Assembly: GCF_030272615.1 (NCBI RefSeq)
Contig: NC_081411.1
Span: 161,238,089-161,279,088, forward strand
DNA: 41,000 bases
Origin: Cryptomeria japonica
Lineage: Eukaryota; Streptophyta; Pinopsida; Cupressales; Cupressaceae
Reading direction: 5' to 3'
A program made the translations under genes and the position numbers. The notes below the pieces were generated by a model, which was given only the letters and a program-made list of their open reading frames with translations, ran no database searches and was not told the origin of the DNA. Every line of letters begins with the position of its first letter. The stretch's first letter is position 1. This document shows positions 1 through 9,899 of this stretch, piece after piece.

Positions 1-81
1 TTATTTATTTAGTTATTAATACAATTAAACATCTTAATTTGTAATTAGAGTAGTAATTAATGTAACCTTTTTTGTTAATAG

Positions 82-571
82 TTTAGAGCATGTAGTCGGT
101 GGTGACCAAGTGGAGCATGATCTGGGTACACAACATCAGGAACGTGATGTTTCCCACTTAGGTAAAGAGGACCACTATTATTCCTTTAAACAAATATAAT
201 TGCAATTGGTGTTCAACATTAATGTAACCTTTAGTGTTTCAACTCCAGATGATCTAGAGGGTGTTCAACATGTTGAGGTTGAGGCTAGACAAAATAATGT
301 GGCTCCATCAGGTAAAGAGCGCAACAGTTATGTTCTCTCAATTAATGAAATACTTGTAACAATAATAAATAATTTTTTGAATTTAACCCATTTCTTTGTT
401 ATTGCAGAGGACACCCCTTCGTTTTAGTGTCCTTGTCCTCAGTATAGGACTAGGCATACATAGAGATCACGAGCAGAGGGCAGAATAATTGCAGAGGGGG
501 GAAATGATGAAGAAACTGATGTTTCACTTAGTCTTTTCATAGCTTCAAAGAAAAAACAAAAAAACAAATAA
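82..571 (+). pseudogene. 3' end of a decayed multi-exon gene, unknown family
   Basis: Three exon-like blocks join in one frame. Block 1 (82-161) follows ...TTAATAG and is followed by GTAAAGAGG. Block 2 (235-311) follows ...CCTTTAG and is followed by GTAAAGAGC. Block 3 starts at 408 after ATTGCAG. Each junction carries one leftover base, so splicing would keep the frame. Block 3 runs in frame to a TAA at 569-571, with a Lys/Gln-rich tail (KKKQKNK) and an acidic stretch (NDEETD). Two in-frame TAG codons, at 425 and 467, break it. The introns would be only 73 and 96 bp. I do not recognise the protein; blocks 1 and 2 are acidic and His/Gln-rich. The open frames and splice sites are visible; that it was once a gene is inference. 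It could equally be part of a transposon gene, and the 5' exons lie outside the window. Confidence 0.4.
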
Positions 572-996
572 TTGTAATCTACCTTATTTGATAATGACTG
601 ATTTTTATGTGTTAGTGAATGTAATTATGTGCTAATTAATGATTATGGATGATATGTGTTAATTAATATTGATGAATGTTGCGTGTTAATTAATGTTAAT
701 CAATGTTTTGTGTTAATGAACGTTATGTGATATTAATGAATGAATGCTATATTTTATTAATGGTATAAATAATGAATGAATGAATGTTATAAGATGTTAA
801 CAAGGAATTTAGAGTGATGTTAGGGGGGGGAGGGGCCAAATGAGCTTCCACCTTCACATTGTTGGCCCTGTTAAGTAGAGAATATTAAACTATTCTTGAA
901 ACCAAGTGAAGCTCAACAAGATAACACACTTTTCAATATTTCATTATGTTGCACAATTAATCTTATTGAATAATGTATATTTAATCTTAATTGCAG
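572..996. other. Noncoding AT-rich stretch
   Basis: Simple AT-rich sequence with repeated GTTAATTAATG/ATGAATGAATG-like words between about 600 and 790. A G-run lies near 823-833. It would be 3' flank or intron of the decayed gene on the left. No gene is visible. Confidence 0.5.
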
Positions 997-1147
997 GGTC
1001 CAACAGAGCCAACATGAACAACAACACCACAAGTTTCTAGGTATAATGAACTCCCATATTGTCTTGTATGTACACGAACAATATGAGTTGCTTCTAGTGT
1101 TGATATCCAAGGCAGGACTGCAAAAGTTATGAATATGCCTCATCCTT
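997..1147 (+). pseudogene. Exon-like open block with two CGA-to-TGA type stops
   Basis: The block is bounded by a good acceptor (TTAATTGCAG, ending at 996) and a good donor (GTAAGT from 1148). Read from 997 it gives about 50 codons of protein-like composition (for example NELPYCLVCTRT and AKVMNMPHP). There are only two in-frame stops, both TGA, at 1015 and 1084, and each sits where Arg (CGA) would fit the context. It may be another exon of the dead gene on the left, or of the element that carried it. I recognise no domain. The stops and splice sites are seen; the exon status is inference. Confidence 0.3.
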
Positions 1148-2092
1148 GTAAGTTTTTTTATTACTTGTCATTTTCCTTATCATTTTGTTACTTCATGAAT
1201 GAGATGTTTTGAAATGTCTATTCCATGAATACCTCTCTATTGTATGGTTCATGATCTCACTTCTGATTCAACTCTTTATATGTCCTAAAATTGTATGAGC
1301 CTAATAGCTTCTACTCTTGTTGATAGTTTGGTGGCTTTGAACAATGGCTCCTTCGAAGAAGTGTGATCCTTGTAATTTTGGCCTTCCATGATGTGAAAAA
1401 GAGGTTATGTTATGAATAATGGTCCAGATGATTTAGTTATTTCTTATTATGTTGAGTATGAGTAAATTTGGGCTTACTTCGCTATGGTCACTATTTTGTA
1501 CTAACTATTGTCATTTAGTGTGATTTGAGAATGGACTTCAAGTAATCATGAGGGTGGAAATAATATTCAAGTGTAAGGGGGTATGCAGCCTTGACCAAGG
1601 GATGAAAGTATCAGGAAAGTACAAGTGATTCATGTGTAGATCATTGTATCATTTACCAATTAATTCCTAGCAACATTCTCAAATAAACAAGCAAAGAGGT
1701 ATGTTGAGTGCATATATACATTTTATGTTGCCATGATATAAGTAAGATATCAAACATGTAACTTAGATTGATTCGCAATTTCATTCATAAATATTAGATC
1801 TTCCTTTCAATTTCATTCTTGGTATCTCTATCAATCATGTTGCTAAATGAAAATCCTAAACCTCTCTCATTGATACATGGACATACAGAATGTTGGTGTT
1901 TCTACACAAAGGACTGTAGGAATTGCTTTCAAAAACCATCAAAAAATTGTTAAAGCTTAATAGTCCAAGAATCCCTAAATTCATTGGTGAGAGACCTTCT
2001 CAAGTGAAAAATTCTAGTGAAGCTTGTGTAACATTATTTTGAGAATGTATGGAAGTGCATGAAGGTTGTATAATAGTGTTGGGAGAATTGAC
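1148..2092. other. Unrecognised noncoding DNA
   Basis: No convincing ORF. A short ATG frame near 1344 (MAPSKKCDPCNFGLP) closes after 15 codons and is not supported further. No repeat structure was seen here. Confidence 0.5.
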
Positions 2093-2550
2093 AGATGATT
2101 GACAATAATGACTATGAAAGCCAAGTCACCTAGGACAATCGGCAAGATATGATTTGTTTCCACTTATTAGGGCCTCCAAACCCCTTTAAAAATTTCCAAG
2201 GATCACTACAACCCTATCTCAGATGTCCACCACATAATAAGATTAATTATTTCATCATACTCCCAAAAACTCAATCTTCATTTGTTTACTAGGACAGCCA
2301 CACACTATCTAGGGACAGTAAAGTTCTTGATGATTTTCCCTATCCAAGGGCCATAATAGCTTGTAAAGGGTCTACACTAACCCTCTACACCCCTCACTAC
2401 CTTCCTCCAAACACCAAGGGGGTCTATCTTGCACTTACAACTTCAAATATGCCCTCGATGCTGCACTAGGTCTGATACATGACCAATATCATACCAACAG
2501 TCACCATTTGCACATGCCAATGAATCTTGGAGACCTACAAAGCATGAAAC
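2093..2550. repeat. Direct repeat A, copy 1 (long form)
   Basis: This segment starts AGATGATTGACAATAATGAC and ends near AAGCATGAAA. It recurs at 3470-3820. The shared part includes GGGCCATAATAGCTTGTAAA and TACATGACCAATATCATACC with few differences. This copy has about 120 bp more than copy 2, after AGGACAATCGGCAAG. No coding function is visible. It may be part of an unclassified retroelement. Confidence 0.75.
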
Positions 2551-3469
2551 CTCTAATAAGGTTATGAAGATATTTAACATTCTTGGGGTATAAATTTTGG
2601 GTATTAGTGTATTACACGATTTAGAAAGGTTTTTCTTTTATTTCTTGAAACCCTAGACCCATGACAGTCATAAAATATGACATACCCATAAAGGAACAAT
2701 GAGGGTCCCTAAGTGCATGTAAAAGGGGGACAAATTTGTTGCTAAGGACATATAAGCTCATGGTTGTTAGTGTTAAAATTCTACCTTTGAAAACTGATTT
2801 CAAAGCTAGGTACAATTAATCATACTTGTGAAGGATGAAGATGTGAATCTAAATAAAGTAGAAAAAATGCAATGTAAGATCCAAATTCACATTCACACTT
2901 GTCCAATAAAGCCTAAGACCTATGCATAAACTAAAATGATAAAAATTAATACCATAGCAAAGACTGTAGATTTCTCAATTGTTTCTTGATGTTTTCTTGA
3001 ATGCTTGAAATGTGGGTTGCTCTTGAAACTAGCATAATCATGATAGCATGATGTAGAGGTAGGGGGTAACTCACAATGGAAAACTCAACATACACAACAA
3101 CTCACTAGGGCATACTTACTAGTCTCCATCCTAAACCGTTACAAGTTTGAGCCCTCGCACATAGGTTTGGAAATCCCTTGGACCTTGGATATCACCTTGG
3201 ACATGTTGATTACATTGTTTTGAGAACATGAGACAATGCCACAAAATCAAATTTTTAATCCCAAAGTTCTCACTTTCTCTTACTTGACACAAATCAATCC
3301 CTAGTAAACTATACAACCCATTTGATGGACAAAAGACACCACAAAATATTTCCTAAAGCCCTAAAATCCTTAGGCTTTGTGAGGAGAAAATTTCACAAGG
3401 TTGACACACCCTTTTATACTGGTCTCTGAATAATAAAAGACTTTTATGTGAACCCCATTTGCAACATAT
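2551..3469. other. Spacer between direct repeats A1 and A2
   Basis: Noncoding sequence without an ORF of note. It would be the internal region if the two flanking copies were LTRs, but no PBS or PPT could be recognised next to them. Confidence 0.4.
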
Positions 3470-3820
3470 AGATGATTGACAACAATGACTGTGACAACCA
3501 AGTCACTTAGGACAATCGGCAAGTCACTTAGGAAAATCTCAGTCTTCATTTCTTCACTAAGACAACCACACACTATCTAGAGACAGTCATAAAGTTCTTG
3601 ATGATTTTCCCTACCCAAGGGCCACAATAGCTTGTAAAGGGTCTGAACTAACCCTCTACACCCCTCACTACATTCCTGCAAACACCAAGGGGGTCTATCT
3701 TGCACTTACAACTTCAAATCTGCCCTTGATGTTGCACTAGGTCTGATACATGACCAATATCATACCAACAGTCACCATTTGCACATGCCAATGAATCTTG
3801 GAGACCTAAAAAGCATGAAA
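3470..3820. repeat. Direct repeat A, copy 2 (short form)
   Basis: Second copy of the 2093-2550 sequence in the same orientation, about 1.3 kb downstream. It lacks the internal segment of about 120 bp and has a small local duplication of the AAGTCACTTAGGA word. High similarity is evident by eye over about 260 bp from ACCACACACTATCTAG to GACCTAAAAAGCATGAAA. Confidence 0.75.
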
Positions 3821-4694
3821 ACATTAAAGATAATACCAATATACATGTTCCCACCAATTGGAGTGACTTTTCACTAGTGGGGATATGATTTATACATTTA
3901 TTTTTATGACTGGATACCCTAACAAGGGTTTATGACAGTTTTTAGAAAAACTATGATAACTTGCTCAAATCAAAATGAAATTTGATCAAACCAAAGAAAA
4001 AAGTTCATGGATTCATTTTTCTCTCATTCCCAATAGGTTTAGAATACCAAAAAAAATAATTTCAAAACAAAAAAATGATGGAAAACAGACTGTAACATTT
4101 TAAAAAATAGTGAAAATTACAGAAAATTTCCAGATTTTATTGACTTTTCCTTCAATACCTCCAAGAACTGATCCCATGGTCAATGAAACAAGGATATTTA
4201 TGTGTCTCATCAACCCTCCAACATCCATAATAGATATTTGAGTATTAACTAACATTGAAACAAAACTAACACACTTTTTACAACTTTGCAACAAAAGTTG
4301 CATTGACAAATTTATGGTGATCTTTTGGTGACCACACCACAATTAGGACAATGATCTCAAACACACTTTTTACCATTCACTTGGTGATTGTGCCCAATTG
4401 AGTATGTCTTTCTTATGTATGAAAATGGCATTTTTTAGCATTCCACTGATGATGTATTTGAGATGTCTTTCATTTAGATATGGCATGAGCTTAGTCCTAA
4501 AGTGAGACTAGGGAGTGGCTCCCACTTCTGTCCCTCATCCATCAGCGTACCTGGTATGCTTGGAATTCATGTTTGGGGAGTTTTGTAATAAAGTGATAAC
4601 ATAACAATAGACTTGGGTTAAAACAAATAACAAGAAAATTGGTTCCTTGAGCATGCCTTGAGGGCTATCACAACACCAAGGGTGTTTTGGGAAG
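3821..4694. other. Unrecognised noncoding DNA
   Basis: AT-rich sequence without a supported ORF or recognisable element end. Confidence 0.5.
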
Positions 4695-5039
4695 GCATGC
4701 TTGCACATGGGGCATTGGGACTTGTGCAAAGAGGCATGCTCACTCATACAAGGATTATGTGATCATTGTTCTTGTTCACATGAGAGAATGATTGGTTCCA
4801 TATGGTCCATCCCCATGTAGCACATATGAAGAAAGGCATGCCTGCACATGGAGCATTGGTACTTGTGCAAAGAGACATACCCGCTCATGTAGCATAGGAA
4901 TTGTGTGATTGTCATTCTTGTCTGTATGAGAGAATGCTTGGTTCCATATGGTGTGTCCCCATGAACACATACAATGAAAGACAAGCCCACACATGGAGCG
5001 TTGGGAATTGTGCGAAGAGACATACAATGACACTTCCTC
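4695..5039. repeat. Tandem repeat, 141-145 bp unit, about 2.4 copies
   Basis: Units start at 4695 (GCATGCTTGCACATGG), 4836 (GCATGCCTGCACATGG) and 4981 (ACAAGCCCACACATGG, partial). Shared words include CATTGG.ACTTGTGCAAAGAG and TTGGTTCCATATGGT. Minus-strand ORFs across it are repeat translations and are not supported as genes. Confidence 0.8.
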
Positions 5040-5384
5040 CACTGCACTCTAGAATCTAATGCCTTGTGTAGTTTTAAAGTAGTGACCCTATATGGATTCA
5101 TGACTTGGTATCATCCTTCTCTATTGATGTTGCACTGTATTGTTCCATTGCTTGTGTCATGTATGCATTGTGTATGGCATGTGTGAGCCTATCATCCCCC
5201 TTGTATACTTTGATTGACTATTTGGAACTATCTCCACAAGCACGATGGGGTGGACCTAAGGGTTCCACGTGGTTGGGTGGACTTAAACAAAAGAAAGGTT
5301 GAAAATATTTTATATCAAGTTTTTTGTGGGTGGTCATAATGCATTTATGTTTTCTTTTAAGATGCTAGTAACATTATTTTGAGT
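5040..5384. other. Noncoding stretch
   Basis: No supported gene. A 65-codon plus-strand frame at 5105-5302 lacks any recognisable domain. Confidence 0.4.
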
Positions 5385-5730
5385 ACTATCTTTACCTATT
5401 GTACTCTGCTATTGGACTCTATCAACCCAATAACCTTGTACATGTGATTTATTTTATTAAAGAGGATATTCATGTTGTCCGAAATGCATGATTATTGTCT
5501 TTGAATATATGTTGAATATATAATAACGAGTGACTACTTAGTAAGAGATATATATACACTATCTTTACCTATTGTACTTTGCTATTGGACTCGATCAACC
5601 CAATAACCTTGTACATGTGATTTATTTTATTAAAGAGGATATTCATGTAGTCTGGAATGCATGATCATCATCTCTGAATATATGTTGAATCTATAATAAT
5701 GAGTGACTACTTAGTATGAGATATATACAT
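5385..5730. repeat. Tandem duplication of a 173-bp unit
   Basis: The segment from 5385 (ACTATCTTTACCTATTGTAC) is repeated head-to-tail from 5558. Both copies carry CCCAATAACCTTGTACATG, AAAGAGGATATTCATGT and GAGTGACTACTTAGTA, with scattered substitutions. It is a clean two-copy tandem array and holds no gene. Confidence 0.85.
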
Positions 5731-6060
5731 GTCATTCAATAGGTATATGTCATGTATTAACATAGGATGACACTTTATATGAGATTGTCAATTTGGGATA
5801 TACTTATAAGAAATATGTGCATATATAATAGATAAATTAATTTCATGTATATATATAGTAGATACGTTTTGGTAGCTCCCAAGAACAACTAACTTAGATA
5901 AGGTAGATAAAGTCATTTCATCTCCCTATTTGGCTTTAAAGGCTCTTATATTTGGGTTAGCTAATTCCCTATCAATACCATTTTTAATAGGTTCACCAGT
6001 ACTCAGTGGTTCATAGAGTCCTCTTAGGAGTTGGACCATCTCAACCATGGTGAGCCTGAT
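5731..6060. other. Unrecognised noncoding DNA
   Basis: AT-rich, with ATATATA-type words near 5720-5870. No supported ORF. Confidence 0.45.
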
Positions 6061-6138
6061 CATATTAGCTTGAAATCCGTACGCCTCATATTAGCTTGAA
6101 ACTAGTGTGCCTCATATTACCTTCAAACCTATGCCCCC
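6061..6138. repeat. Short tandem repeat, 26-bp unit x3
   Basis: Units start at 6061, 6087 and 6113 with CATATTA(G/C)CTTGAAA followed by a variable tail ending in GCCT or CCCC. The three units are adjacent and of equal length. Confidence 0.8.
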
Positions 6139-6239
6139 TATTGGTAGCTGATGGGGATAGAATATCATTCGCTGTACATATCAATGAGGTTTCCTTTACG
6201 TCTAGATAATAAATTTTTTTTTTGAAAAAAATAAATGTT

Positions 6240-6720
6240 TGTCGTAATTACGACGGATACCAAGCTTTCCATCGATGATGAAATCGTCGGACCAACAATG
6301 TTCTTGTCGGTGCAAAGTTTCTGGAGTCATCGCAATTCTGACTCATACTATACAAATATCTGATGAGGATGTTCTATGTCTGACGGCACTTCCTAGTCGG
6401 ATGGACATCGATGCATATTAATGGACCGATGACACAACCATCGGACAAACAACATCACCATCGGGGCAAAGTTTTAGACTTCCGTCGTGTTTCTGATGGA
6501 GTCTACACAAACATTTGATGGGGATGCTATATGTCCAATGAATTTTTTGACCGAAAGAGTGATCATGCCCACCGTTGATAGATTCCATGGGATTGTTGTA
6601 TTTTCGATGGTCAGGGACATCATCAACAAGTCCGACAATGAGTTTTCGATGGCTATTTTTGTCGGCACTCTGACGAAAATTAGTCGCAATTCCGACAATT
6701 GACTGTTGGAAATTAGCCCC
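6240..6720. mobile_element. CACTA-like subterminal-repeat block (tentative)
   Basis: The block holds many short words of the CGATGG / CCGATGG / GTCGG / CGACGG type on both strands. Examples are GTCGTAATTACGACGG at 6241 and GTCGCAATTCCGACAA near 6684-6699, in a region otherwise unlike its AT-rich surroundings. Such dense subterminal motifs are known for CACTA (En/Spm) and some other DNA transposons. The right side ends close to CTAGTG at about 6728-6733, exactly where the neighbouring ORF starts to match its relative. I could not locate a matching left terminus or a target duplication, so the class is inference. Confidence 0.35.
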
Positions 6721-6721
6721 G

Positions 6722-7039
6722 AATGTACTAGTGGCAGCCAAGGAGGTTGAGTACTATAGACACTTATATGAGGAGGTGGTTCCTAGAGATCATAGAGCTC
6801 CTACCTATGCTACGGTGAGATCCAGTCGATCCATGCAGACTCAGTCTAGGATAGTAAGCAGAGGTGTGACCTGGCCGCCTTGTCATGATCCACATAGAGA
6901 TCCAGGTGTCAGGACATCTGTTGCAAGACTATCACCCTTAGGAGATAGTCATACCTTAGAGACTTGCCTCCATTGTATTTTTATCCTTGTGTTGTATTTG
7001 GATAGAGATGACATCTTTTGTATATTTGACCAGTTTTGA
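6722..7039 (+). pseudogene. C-terminal part of an antisense extra ORF (aORF) of Tat element 1
   Basis: A frame open over about 100 codons begins inside a conserved region (AAKEVEYYRHLYEE, then VVPRDHRAPTYAT) and ends at a TGA. A related sequence lies on the minus strand at about 36.1-36.25 kb (RAQAEIDYWQGLYE, then AVPSSQRALSYS). Both sit downstream of a Tat-type pol and point back towards it. Tat-lineage gypsy elements are known to carry extra ORFs, sometimes antisense, between integrase and the 3' LTR. Some plant ORFs of this style belong to plant-mobile-domain proteins, but that domain would lie in the missing N-terminal part, so I cannot confirm it. The N-terminus is cut off at the CGATGG-rich block. 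The similarity is seen; the aORF role is inference. Confidence 0.5.
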
Positions 7040-7212
7040 GATATATATACGACACTGATTTCTTTGATCCACATGTGATGTGTTTTATGGATGATGATTT
7101 ATGCTTAGATATGATGGTTTTATGATAATGGTGTAATGCTTAGATAAATGCTTTTTATTGTATATTGATTGATATTATTGGATGATTCATGATGCAATCA
7201 TATGATTTGTAA

Positions 7213-7513
7213 GATGTATCTTGAAAATGGGATGTATGATAATGATATCCTGTGAGATGTATCTTGAAAATGAGATGTATGATAATGATATCCTATGAGA
7301 TGTATCTTGAAAATGAGATGTATGATAATGATATGCTGTGAGATGTATCTTGAAAATGAGATGTATGATAATGATATGCTGTGAGATGTATCTTGAAAAT
7401 GAGATGTATGATAATGATATGCTATGAGATTTATCTTGAAAATGAGATGTATGATAATGATATGCTGTGAGATGTATATTGAAAATGAGATGTATGATAA
7501 TGATATGCAACTA
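7213..7513. repeat. Tandem array, 43-bp unit, about 7 copies
   Basis: Units start at 7213, 7256, 7299, 7342, 7385, 7428 and 7471, each GATGTATCTTGAAAATGAGA followed by TGTATGATAATGATAT(G/C)CT(G/A)TGA. The unit length is not a multiple of three, so all three minus-strand frames give repetitive peptides that are artefacts. One diverged unit-like match (GATATGATGAGATGTATCTT on the minus strand) is present near 35,491-35,512, in the tail of the related ORF. Confidence 0.95.
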
Positions 7514-7562
7514 TTTGTAAAATGATATGCAACTAATTGTAAAATGATATGCAACTAATTGA
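7501..7562. repeat. Tandem repeat, 22-bp unit x3
   Basis: Units start at 7501, 7523 and 7545: TGATATGCAACTA(A/T)TTGTAA plus two bases. The array shares TGATATGC with the end of the 43-bp unit, so it probably arose from it. Confidence 0.85.
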
Positions 7563-8548
7563 TCATCCTCATTCTGTCATTTGTCATTCCCGTATAGTCA
7601 CATTTTGTTGCTTTCTTTGTGTTTATCATCATTGAGCTGTTTTGATATGTTGAAAATTTATACAAGCATAATGGTATAATTGAACCATAATGACCTGAGA
7701 AAAATTTACATGAATTTTGATATTGCAAGATGGCACAAGCATCGAGGTATAATTGAACCAAGATGACCTGAGTGTTGCTTGCATAAAAAATAGACAAGAT
7801 TAAACCATTTGTATGCACAAAGTGGAACAATGTCTTTAGTGATATGCTTTGAATCACGTCTTGAGACAAGTATTTGCATAGTACAAGTGACCACTTCACA
7901 GACAGAAAACTAAAAAATATTGGATTCCCAATCACTTTCTCTAGCTTGATTGCTTTGTTCAGAAAATTTAGGGGATCCAATAGTTCAAAAGAGTACAAGT
8001 GTAAAAATAGTCAAAACTTCAAGCAAGATGTAAACAATTTATACTTCAAAAAATCATCCATCACGTGTTGTGAATTTGTTAAGTGGATCTATGTTTTATT
8101 CTCTTGACTGCTAGAGTTTTGCTTGACAGGATTTTCTTGGCATGCTGTGATTTGTGTTTTGCTGATATGTTGGAATTTAGATGAATGTTGCCCCTAGCTA
8201 GAGATACTGATCAATGTGGATATGTACAGTGATTACCAAGCCATGGTGGGATATGATGAACTGATATTCAGATAAGCATGGATAGTTACTACGTTAAGTA
8301 TGTCCTAGATAATGCTGTTTTGATAAAGTGTTGGGCGATGGCCAGTGGTGATTAATTTTGGTTACAAAAGTTAGGAGCAAAGATAGATAGAGGATCTGTT
8401 CTCTTGCAAGTAGCACCTATTGCCAGGTTTTCACTCTTTGTTTTTATTGCACCTTTTTGTTATTTTTGATTTTTTTTTTGTTTTTTTTGTATTTTTTTTA
8501 TTTTTTTATTTTTTTTGTATTTTTCACTTTTTTCATGCATTAGACCAC
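7563..8548. other. 3' noncoding region of Tat element 1 with T-rich tract
   Basis: No gene is visible. A short direct repeat (ACAAGCAT......GGTATAATTGAACCA) occurs at 7662 and 7735. A long T-rich run at about 8455-8530 (A-rich on the minus strand) lies just after the pol stop when read on the minus strand. No LTR or PPT could be identified. Confidence 0.5.
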
Positions 8549-9640
8549 TCAAGTATAGTATTTCTTCAGATGGATGTTGTTGGTTGGTTCATCAAACACA
8601 TCACCTTCTAAAGTTGTTAGCTGATAGGTGTTTAATCCATAGGCTGAGATGATGACATAGGGACCCAACCAGTTAGGTTCAAACTTCCCCTTCTTTTCTC
8701 GATCCTATTGATTTCGAGGATTTTCTTTGAGTACGAGATCACCGACTTTAAAATTCTGAGGGATGACTTTATGGTTGTAGCTTCTGCACATGCATTGCTA
8801 GTATGCTTTGAGGTGATTATAGGCATGTTGTTGCTTTTCATCTAGAAGTTCTAGCTCTTGTAGTCTATTTACTCGATACTCCTCATCCAAAATGAGGCCT
8901 TTCAAAGATACTCTGAGTGAGGGAATTTATACCTCAAGAGGTAAAATTACTTCTGATCCATACACCAATGAATACGGCATAGCTCCTATAGCTGTCCAAA
9001 TGCTAGTCCTATATGCCCAAAGTGCCAGATTGAGTTTGTACATGTGAATCCTTTCTTGCATCATTTACTGTCTTCTTGAGGATTTTCAATATTGTTTTAT
9101 TTGATGTCTCTGCTTGACCATTCCCCTGCGTGTAGTAAGGTGTAGAGAAACAATGTTGGATTTTGAATCATTCACATAGTTCTCGCACATCCTGGTTTTT
9201 GAAGGGGCATCCATTATCTGTGATGATGGAACTGGGAATGTCGTATCTGTAGATTAGATAATTAAGAATAAAAGAGGCAATTTGTTTTCTAGTTATTGTG
9301 GTCATGGGGACTTCTTCGATCTATTTTGTAAAATATTTTGTTGCAATGATAATGAACTTGTGTCCATTTGAAGATGAAGGGTGTATTTTGCCTACTAAGT
9401 CTAGTCCCCACTAACAGAAAGGCCAAGATGTTGTAAATGGCTGCAATTCTTGTGCTGGGATTGCCATGGATTTGGCATTTAGGACATTTCTTTGCAAAAT
9501 GATAAGAGTCTTTTTCCATTGTCGGCTAGTAATATCCCATTCTTAGAAGTTTTTTAACAAGAGTAGGACCACTTGAATGTGTGCCACATATACCTTCATG
9601 AAGCTCTTATAAAGAAAAGTCAGATTCATTACGATCAAGG
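8549..9640 (-). pseudogene. Integrase of Tat element 1
   Basis: The HHCC zinc domain is visible (HEGICGTH at about 9.58-9.60 kb, then CPKC in 9519-9460). The catalytic core reads GLDLVGKIHPSSSNGHK, SSIITDNGCPFKNQ and YTQGNGQAETSNKT, so the D, D and E positions all remain. The C-terminal part holds AYNHLKAYQ, FKVGDLVLKENP, GKFEPNWLGPYVI and ends NNIHLKKYYT at a TGA at 8549-8551. Stops (several at Trp or Gln codons) and a frameshift after KTVNDARKD break it. It closely parallels the fragment at 32.3-33.4 kb. It would insert cDNA into chromosomes. Confidence 0.9.
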
Positions 9641-9899
9641 CAACGAAGAAGAGTACCATCTAGACCTTGACGATAAAGAGTATCAACAGTTAGAGTATAA
9701 CGGGCGGCTTGCCAGATAAAGTTGCATTTTTTATTTTGAGATAGGTCAATGGGTAGGGTATTGGTTTTGAGATACTCATATATTGTTCTATATAATGGAG
9801 AGTCTGAACTGATTAAGGCATAGATAATATGGGATGCGAAACTATCATAAGCTAGGGAAAACAGTTGCTCTACCAAAAACTCATAATGACTTTGTTGTT

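Noticed and set aside
4763-5101. 112-codon minus-strand ORF with Cys/His residues
   Set aside because: It is a readthrough of the 141-145 bp tandem repeat. The apparent Cys/His pattern repeats with the DNA unit and is not a zinc finger.
7187-7554. Long minus-strand ORFs with repeated HIIIIHLIF / YHYHTSHFQD peptides
   Set aside because: They are translations of the 43-bp array in several frames at once; the unit is not a multiple of three, so no single protein repeat is encoded.
8420-8611. Phe-rich plus-strand ORF that looks like a membrane segment
   Set aside because: It comes from the T-rich tract downstream of pol. The composition is simple repeat, with no conserved frame.
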